A stretch of DNA of 64,000 bases, taken from contig NZ_JAFRDR010000008.1 in the NCBI RefSeq assembly GCF_017377795.1, positions 230,114 to 294,113 of the forward strand, given 5' to 3'. The position numbers and the translations under genes are program-made. Below, one piece after another: positions 58,761-64,000 of the stretch (within the stretch, counting starts at the first letter, position 1; every line of letters begins with the position of its first letter). Origin of the DNA: Williamsia soli (GTDB lineage Bacteria; Actinomycetota; Actinomycetes; Mycobacteriales; Mycobacteriaceae). Below the pieces are notes generated by a model that worked only from the letters and a program-made list of their open reading frames with translations, did no database searches and was not told where the DNA came from.

Positions 58761-60272
58761 TCAGCCTGCGACAGACCAGGTGCCGTCCTCCCGGGTCACC
58801 GTCGTCGCGGCGCCGTTGGCATCCGTCATTTTGAGCGTCGCGTCGTCCAGCCATTCCAGCTTCACGGCTCTGATATCGGCGCGGTACTCCTCGGCACCTT
58901 GCTTGTCCGCGATGACAACATTTCCGCCGCCGGCCGAGGCGACGTAGCTTCCACCGGGGGACGTCACTTCGACCGCCGGTAGTGGCACAGGGACTGGAGC
59001 AGGGACCGGCGCGGCAGTCGACAGCGGTGGCGCGCTGGTCGGCGGCTCGTCGCTCGTCGTGGTCGGCACCGGCGCAGAGACGCTGGTGGTGGGTTTCTCG
59101 GACGCACTCGGGCTCGACGGCGTGAAGGTCGAGGACTCAGGTGGGGCGGATGTGGTCGAGGAGGAGGAGGCCGTCGAGGACGTCGTCGTCGTTGTCGTTG
59201 TCGTTGTCTGGAGGGGTGCTGCACGCGCGGCTGAGGAGGTACCGGTTGCGGATGCGCACGACACGCTGCCGAGCAACAGGTTGACGCTGATGTTCAGTCT
59301 TCCCGTCGATAGAAAGTTGCCCACCCTGCTGCGAACTTCCACGTTGTACACCCCGAGCAAGGCCAGCCCGAGGACGTCGTTGAAGTACGCTCTGCTGACG
59401 ACCAGCGTCGCCGGGTTGGTAGTCGATGCGGGTACCACAGCCGAATTCGACGGACCCACGAGCACCGGGACGAAAGTGAACACGTAGGCGTAGGAATGGT
59501 GGTTCGCCGGATTCGCCCATGACAGGCGGGCGCTGGTCTCAAGGAACCCGGTGGTGACAGTAGTACACGTCAGGGGCGCTGTCGGTGCTTCCGGTCGGCC
59601 CGCCGAGACCGCACCGGCTGCTGTCGCGGAGTCGGTGAGCGGAGCGAGGGTGCCATGGGTTCGCGCGAAGCCCACGACGGCTGCGGCTACCACGGTCACG
59701 GCGATCAATCCCTGCGCCACGATCGCGGTGCTGCGTGAGCGCAGCGACATCGACCCGGTGTGCCTGCCCTGACTTGTTCGGCGAATCAGCTTGTCCGGTC
59801 GGAACGCCAGGCACAACAGACCGAGAGTGAACAACGTGGCGACGGCCCACGAAAAAGGACTGGCAAACGAACTCAAGACGTAGCCCAGGTTCGGGATATG
59901 GAACAGCACCTCGTCGACCGTCGAGACTGTGTATGGTTCCGAATCCTCGATGCTGTTCGCGTCGCCACGCAGTGTCATGGTGGTCGAATTGCCGACCCGC
60001 GAATCGATCGACACGACCCGATGGGTGATTCGCGTGCCATCGGGACGCATGACGCTCACGATGTCCCCCGCTGCGACGTCGCCGGCCGGCACCGAACGTG
60101 AGATCGCGACGTCGCCGACATCGATTGCCGGAGACATGGAGTCAGAGCGGAAGATCAACGGCGACAACCCTAATGAGGCACTCACGATCGCAGTGAACAC
60201 ACATAACACGCCTGTGATCGCGCCGACGGTCAGAGTGACCTCGAGCGCGATCTTCTTGGCACGATCGGACAT
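58761..60272 (-). CDS. SipW-type signal peptidase fused to a secreted substrate-like domain
   Basis: 503 residues. Residues 1-165: ER/SipW-type type I signal peptidase, with membrane helix 12-35, catalytic Ser45 in FRSDSMSPAIDVGD, His84 in ITHRVVSID and a second helix at 139-157. A second module starts at ~178: RSRSTAIVAQGLIAVTVV, then GTLAPLTDSATAAG (207-220), which looks like the camelysin/SipW-type signal segment of the neighbouring substrates. A beta-like domain, a Thr/Ser/Pro-rich stalk (~355-440) and a small C-terminal domain (VTSPGGSYVASAGGGNVV) follow. The protease thus appears joined to its own substrate. Last gene of a five-gene operon. Confidence 0.8.
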   Translation of the reverse strand: MSDRAKKIALEVTLTVGAITGVLCVFTAIVSASLGLSPLIFRSDSMSPAIDVGDVAISRSVPAGDVAAGDIVSVMRPDGTRITHRVVSIDSRVGNSTTMTLRGDANSIEDSEPYTVSTVDEVLFHIPNLGYVLSSFASPFSWAVATLFTLGLLCLAFRPDKLIRRTSQGRHTGSMSLRSRSTAIVAQGLIAVTVVAAAVVGFARTHGTLAPLTDSATAAGAVSAGRPEAPTAPLTCTTVTTGFLETSARLSWANPANHHSYAYVFTFVPVLVGPSNSAVVPASTTNPATLVVSRAYFNDVLGLALLGVYNVEVRSRVGNFLSTGRLNISVNLLLGSVSCASATGTSSAARAAPLQTTTTTTTTTSSTASSSSTTSAPPESSTFTPSSPSASEKPTTSVSAPVPTTTSDEPPTSAPPLSTAAPVPAPVPVPLPAVEVTSPGGSYVASAGGGNVVIADKQGAEEYRADIRAVKLEWLDDATLKMTDANGAATTVTREDGTWSVAG

Positions 60273-60273
60273 C

Positions 60274-60846
60274 TCAGGTGCCTGCGCTGGCGGTGAACGT
60301 GAACAGCACAGACCCCGATGTGCCCGCCAGACTGGCCGGCGCCGTGGTCGGGAGATTCAGCTGAACACAGAGGGGGTCGGTGCCGGACGTCGCCGCGACC
60401 GGTCCACGCCCGGTCGCGAATGCCGACGGTGTGTTGGTGATCGACTTTGCCGTCGTCAGTACAGTTCCCGGTCCACAGATGCCGCCGGAGGCCGTCGCGC
60501 CGGCGACCGCGGTCAGCGTCACGCCCTGCCCCAGGGCGTCGGCGCTCGACACCGACGCGGTGTACCTGAACGCCGCAGTCCCGGTGTTGCTCACCGTGAC
60601 GACCTTTGCTGCCGACTGTCCCGGAAGGATCCCGTTGGGGGCAAATGTGAACGACGCGTTCTTCACACCGTCCGCGAGGATCGTGATGGTGGCAGTGGTG
60701 AACTCACCCGACCTGGTACTCACGGTCGAGGACCACAGGGCCAGAGTCCCCACCACCGCGATGCCGATGACCATCCCGATCGACAGAACGGCGCGGGTGC
60801 GGCGGCTTATCAGCGCCAGCCCCGCGGCACGCAACCACGCGCTCAC
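60274..60846 (-). CDS. SipW-dependent-type secreted protein
   Basis: 190 residues from GTG 60846, which overlaps the peptidase stop (GTGA). Signal segment RAVLSIGMVIGIAVVGTLAL then WSSTVSTRSGEFTTATI, as in TasA/camelysin-type proteins. The remainder is a beta-sandwich-like domain with a repeated pattern NGILPGQSAAKVVTVSNTG. Likely a cell-surface or fibre-forming protein cut by one of the operon's signal peptidases; function unknown. Confidence 0.8.
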   Translation of the reverse strand: MSAWLRAAGLALISRRTRAVLSIGMVIGIAVVGTLALWSSTVSTRSGEFTTATITILADGVKNASFTFAPNGILPGQSAAKVVTVSNTGTAAFRYTASVSSADALGQGVTLTAVAGATASGGICGPGTVLTTAKSITNTPSAFATGRGPVAATSGTDPLCVQLNLPTTAPASLAGTSGSVLFTFTASAGT

Positions 60847-61427
60847 GGCGCACTCGGCGGAGCACGGCGCTCGCGGACCGAGCCCGCGAACTGGACGATT
60901 GCGTAGAGGAGCAGGGTTGCAGCGACCACGTAAACAACGACCAGGCGCGTCGAGCCGCTGATCCAATTGTTCACATAGCCGAGGTACGGGATCGAGTACC
61001 ACAATTCTCCCCGTATCTGCGCCGGCCGCACCGGCTGTGCATCCGGGACCGCGACTGCGTCGCCCTGCGTCGTGAGCAACCGGTTGCCTTGCTGGTCGAA
61101 ATTGAATCCGACGATGCGATGAGTGACCACCGCGGGTTCACCCGAACGAATCTGGTAGGTCACCACATCACCGATCTGCAAGGTCGTTGCATCGACCTTG
61201 CGGACCACGATGAGTGTCCCAGGAGGATAATCCGGCTTCATCGATGAGGTGAGTATCGAATATGGTTGCGCCCCTGCGATCTTCGGTACGACGATTGTCG
61301 CGAGAAGGATCGCCACCAAAGCCAGCAGGAGCGCCCACGTGACGATCTGGAACGCCCACCACAGTGGTCCGGTCCTGCGCGGGCTGTCTTCGATGGCAAT
61401 GCGCGCTTCCGACTGTTTCGAGGTCAT
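60843..61427 (-). CDS. Type I signal peptidase, SipW/ER type
   Basis: 194 residues from ATG 61427, overlapping the upstream gene (ATGA). Membrane helix ~24-50, Ser62 in ILTSSMKPDYPPGT and His103 in VVTHRIVGFNFD; no Lys in the bacterial SPase position, so it uses a Ser-His pair like SipW and eukaryotic signal peptidase. A second helix (RLVVVYVVAATLLLYAIVQF) is at ~160-180. Sits between its likely substrates. Confidence 0.88.
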   Translation of the reverse strand: MTSKQSEARIAIEDSPRRTGPLWWAFQIVTWALLLALVAILLATIVVPKIAGAQPYSILTSSMKPDYPPGTLIVVRKVDATTLQIGDVVTYQIRSGEPAVVTHRIVGFNFDQQGNRLLTTQGDAVAVPDAQPVRPAQIRGELWYSIPYLGYVNNWISGSTRLVVVYVVAATLLLYAIVQFAGSVRERRAPPSAP

Positions 61428-62002
61428 GTTCGCGTCTGCTCTGACCGAAAATCGAAAAGTACTGTGTAAGTCGCGGATCCGATTCCGGCTACCGATTGCA
61501 ACGTGCTCCTTATGCACCAGGTCTCTGTGACCCCCTCGGCCAGCGAACGCCAGGGGCTGCTCGCGCCGGCGCCGGAAGCGTTTGTGGTGAACGTGGTGAA
61601 CGCCGCGGCACCGGGGAGTGTCCCGGTGCCGCACGTGCTGCCGACGGCCATGACGGTCCCGGATAGTGACAGCGTGACGCCCGAGCCGGGCGTACTGACT
61701 TGTGGGCCGGCAGCATTGAGGCGATACCGCAGAGGGGTGCTACCACCGTTGGTGATCGCCAAAGGTGCCTGGCGTTGGTCACCGGGGAGTATTCCCGCCC
61801 CATTGAGTCCTGCGAACTGGTAAGTTGACCCGGACCCACTGCCTGCCACCAGCTTGAGCTGGCCGGTTGTCACCGTCGCGCTGTCGGTGGAGGCGTTGTC
61901 GGTCCACAGAGCGTCGGTCGACCGCACTGCCGCTAGGGACAGCGCGATAACCGCACCCAACACTGTTACGACCACGAGCCGGGTCGTACCCGACGAGGAC
62001 AT
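61424..62002 (-). CDS. SipW-dependent-type secreted protein
   Basis: 192 residues. Signal segment RLVVVTVLGAVIALSLAAVR followed by DALWTDNASTDSATVTTGQL, the Trp-Thr-Asp type seen in camelysin/TasA family members. Beta-rich middle with GAGILPGDQRQAPLAITNGG, one pair of cysteines (STCGTG, ETWCIRS). Coupled to the downstream peptidase and 2 nt after the preceding gene. Confidence 0.8.
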   Translation of the reverse strand: MSSSGTTRLVVVTVLGAVIALSLAAVRSTDALWTDNASTDSATVTTGQLKLVAGSGSGSTYQFAGLNGAGILPGDQRQAPLAITNGGSTPLRYRLNAAGPQVSTPGSGVTLSLSGTVMAVGSTCGTGTLPGAAAFTTFTTNASGAGASSPWRSLAEGVTETWCIRSTLQSVAGIGSATYTVLFDFRSEQTRT

Positions 62003-62004
62003 CG

Positions 62005-62541
62005 TCAGGAACGAACCTGATTCAGGTTCACCGACATCCCCGAGACGTTCACGCCTTGGTTCTGGCTGACTTGATCGTTCACATCGGCGAACGCGACTGT
62101 GACCTTCACGACGACGGTGTGGGGTGCGCCGGGGGTGATGGTGACCGTGCTACCGCCGGGTGCCGGGGTGCCGTCGACTGTGGCAACCGGGGTGACCGTC
62201 ACGCCCGTGGGCGGAGTCCCGGCGGCGCCTGGATCGACAGTGACCTCTGCCTCCATGTTCTTACCAGTCGCAACAGCTGTGTAGGTCGAGGTGTACTCCC
62301 AGGTGTCCAGCGGCACCAGCAGGTCAGTCGTCGGATCCACTGCAGTGCCGCCGACCACCCCCGTCGTCGAAACATCGGTCCACGAGGGCGTCCCTTGGGC
62401 CGTCAGGTCGAGCTCGCCGGTGGTGAGGTTTCCCGGGGTATTGCTGCCCGAGTCGCTCCACAGTGCGTACGAACCCGCACCGCCGAGCAGTATGACGACA
62501 GCAGCTCCGGCAGCGAGAGCGCCTTTGGCGTTTCGATTCAT
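62005..62541 (-). CDS. Alternate-type signal-peptide secreted protein
   Basis: 178 residues from ATG 62541. Signal segment KGALAAGAAVVILLGGAGSY then ALWSDSGSNTPGNLTTGEL. After it a Thr/Gly/Pro-rich beta domain with PTGVTVTPVATVDGTPAPGG and HTVVVKVTVAFADVNDQV. First gene of the five-gene operon, likely the major surface subunit. Matches the alternate-type signal peptide domain family of Gordonia, Rhodococcus and Dietzia as I recall it; function unknown. Confidence 0.8.
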   Translation of the reverse strand: MNRNAKGALAAGAAVVILLGGAGSYALWSDSGSNTPGNLTTGELDLTAQGTPSWTDVSTTGVVGGTAVDPTTDLLVPLDTWEYTSTYTAVATGKNMEAEVTVDPGAAGTPPTGVTVTPVATVDGTPAPGGSTVTITPGAPHTVVVKVTVAFADVNDQVSQNQGVNVSGMSVNLNQVRS

Positions 62542-63230
62542 GTCTTCAACCTCGCAAAGGTACGGCGGCCCTTCAAGCCGCATCGGATTGGTGGTGGGTC
62601 AACGTGAATTTCGACCCTCTGCCGCGGAATTCGCATCAGACGATGGTCCCCACATCGATATTGCACAAATTCAATTCGACGCGGTTCACATTGCATCTCG
62701 CCGAGAATGTCGCCCCTTGGTAACCCGGCGTTACAAAATTCAACAGCAATTATCAATTCGATGACGACCCTACGCCAAATGGTTCTCTATGGCGAGCCAA
62801 TTCGAGAATCTTCATCACTTCAATCAACACGCCTTTACCGAGACATTCTGACCTCAATCTTCCGCATCGACCCAGTTCCAGGTCATTATTGCTGTACACA
62901 TTTGCCTCGAAGATGGATTCATCGCAGGCCAGGCGACAAATGCCAAGACAACGTCCGCAAGCATTGCAATCGAATTCAGCTGAGCCTGCCTCAGGGAGCG
63001 CATAAGTGCACACTTTGACGATCAAAGACTCGGGAATGATTTTTTGTTAGGCTTATTAAAAATAATGCCTGAACACGACCCTCCATTGAAATCTTTGCCG
63101 TCATTGCTCAAGTGACCAGGTACTCCATATAGATATGACGGTTTGGTGATCACGCGATATGTCGGGGTCGAAATGTAATTAAACGCGTCGACATGTGTCG
63201 AGCACTCACTGTCTGGGTAGCTTCCATCTC
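62542..63230. other. AT-richer intergenic island
   Basis: About 690 nt upstream of the SipW operon. By hand count, lines here have about 37-48% GC against the GC-rich neighbours. No gene is convincing: the best frame (minus 62753-63025, TTG start, 90 codons) has no ribosome-binding site. AT runs such as TTTTTTGTTAG near 63040 may include promoters. The composition suggests foreign or regulatory DNA. Confidence 0.6.
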
Positions 63231-63440
63231 ATGACTGATCCCAGCTCCACCGCCAACCAGATCGCCGAGTTCGCCGAACAACACTCCGACTTCACCGCGA
63301 TCGCCTTCGACAACGACGGCAAGATCATCGACTGGAAGACCTCGGGCGATTGGGTCAATGGTTCTCACGAGGGTGAGCGCATCCATGTGGTCGACGGTGA
63401 CATCACCGCCGAAGCCGTTCAGCACGTGCTGGACAGCTGA
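63231..63440 (+). CDS. Small acidic hypothetical protein
   Basis: 69 residues from ATG 63231: TDPSSTANQIAEFAEQHSDF, AIAFDNDGKIIDWKTSGDWV, IHVVDGDITAEAVQHVLDS. Acidic, with a predicted beta strand between helices. Codon use is GC-rich at third positions, unlike the island upstream, so it looks real. I do not recognise a family. Confidence 0.6.
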   Translation: MTDPSSTANQIAEFAEQHSDFTAIAFDNDGKIIDWKTSGDWVNGSHEGERIHVVDGDITAEAVQHVLDS

Positions 63441-63536
63441 GGTCTAGCACCACCTTCTGGTGCGCCGGAGCGACGTCAACTCGCTCCGTCGCGGCTCTTC
63501 AGCGCACTGTCGTACCCTTCTGGAATAGTCGCTCAT

Positions 63537-64000
63537 ATGTTCGAGGGTGGGGATGTCGAAGTGCAGCGGGTGGCCGGTATCGGCCCCGCCAATTGGTTGC
63601 GGCCTAATGAATTGCTCCGTAACTGCGAGCGGTCGGTCGCCGCGCAAAGCTACTTCGAATGGGTCCGATACGACAGCGCAGCTCACCTGCACCGAATGGT
63701 CGTGGCACCCCTCGACGACACACCGGCGGCGCTGCGGGCGGTCGATCCGTTCGCGGTGTGCGCCGCGCAACTGGCCGCCGCACAGCAGATCACCCAGCAA
63801 GGGGCCGAGCACTACCTGACCCGAGCCCTGGCACTGCGCGACCGACTCCCCCACGTCAAGCAGCTGCTGAAGGAAGGACAGGTCGCCGCCCACCACATCG
63901 CCCAGATCGTCTCCCGCACCGATCTGATCGAAGGCTCCGAGCACATGGCCGACATCGACCGCGACATCGCTCAGCAACTACGCCGCCGAGGATCGTGGTC
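63537..64000 (+). CDS. DUF222 / 13E12-repeat family protein, N-terminal part
   Basis: 154 codons before the window ends. Starts MFEGGDVEVQRVAGIGPANW; the DUF222 helical domain shows LTRALALRDRLPHVKQLLKE and GQVAAHHIAQIVSRTDLIEG. Full-length members usually end in an HNH endonuclease domain and occur in many copies in mycolic-acid actinobacteria. Whether the HNH domain is present here is outside the window. Confidence 0.85.
   Translation, partial: MFEGGDVEVQRVAGIGPANWLRPNELLRNCERSVAAQSYFEWVRYDSAAHLHRMVVAPLDDTPAALRAVDPFAVCAAQLAAAQQITQQGAEHYLTRALALRDRLPHVKQLLKEGQVAAHHIAQIVSRTDLIEGSEHMADIDRDIAQQLRRRGSW

Noticed and set aside
62753..63025. 90-codon minus frame with ferredoxin-like CNACGRCLGIC spacing
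   Set aside because: TTG start without ribosome-binding site, in AT-richer DNA where chance frames are common; only one cysteine cluster and no other ferredoxin features.

Overview
The window is GC-rich chromosomal DNA from a mycolic-acid-type actinobacterium (order Mycobacteriales; Gordonia or a close relative is my best guess). Evidence: mycothiol conjugate amidase (Mca), a type VII secretion locus of the ESX-4 kind, an MMPL exporter, short-chain Z-prenyl diphosphate synthase, DesA2, PhoH2, a 13E12/DUF222 gene, and gene order that, as I remember it, follows two separate Mycobacterium tuberculosis segments: about Rv3433c-Rv3449 on the left (to ~22.8 kb) and about Rv1080c-Rv1110 on the right (22.8-58.7 kb). 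Many genes start with GTG, several of them apparently leaderless.

Left part (1-22.8 kb): NAD(P)HX epimerase and glmS; a lipid-aminoacylation set made of a membrane esterase, an aminoacyl-phosphatidylglycerol synthase and, converging on it, a short alanyl-tRNA-synthetase-like protein without editing domain; a serine-less alpha/beta hydrolase; a coupled EspC-like/506-aa/126-aa operon; an HAD phosphatase gene broken by an amber codon; glmM, rpsI, rplM; then the ESX-4 core (Rv3446c-like, eccC, eccD, mycP), with no eccB and no esxT/esxU pair in the expected places.

Middle (22.8-48.7 kb): ispH, lipid-droplet-associated protein, xseA-xseB, an MMPL transporter, a GAF regulator with a flavin monooxygenase, glpX, class I and class II fumarases back to back, a PIG-L deacetylase, L,D-transpeptidase, Ser/Thr kinase, phoH2, GPP34 protein, desA2, glyA, a DUF885 metalloprotein, coaA, Z-prenyl synthase and hemolysin III.

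Right (48.8-64 kb): a class I DAHP synthase with a Tyr-Trp-Arg-Phe leader peptide and attenuator; a divergent Lrp regulator beside ddaH-rocD (arginine/ornithine catabolism); DUF255, small membrane protein and mca; DUF4307, an LppP/LprE lipoprotein, a YhhQ transporter, greA; a five-gene SipW-type operon containing two Ser/His signal peptidases and three secreted substrates, one peptidase being fused to its own substrate-like domain; an AT-richer intergenic island; a small ORF and the start of a DUF222/HNH gene.

Across the window, gene ends carry dispersed palindromic elements: four copies of a 51-nt hairpin and two of a second family.
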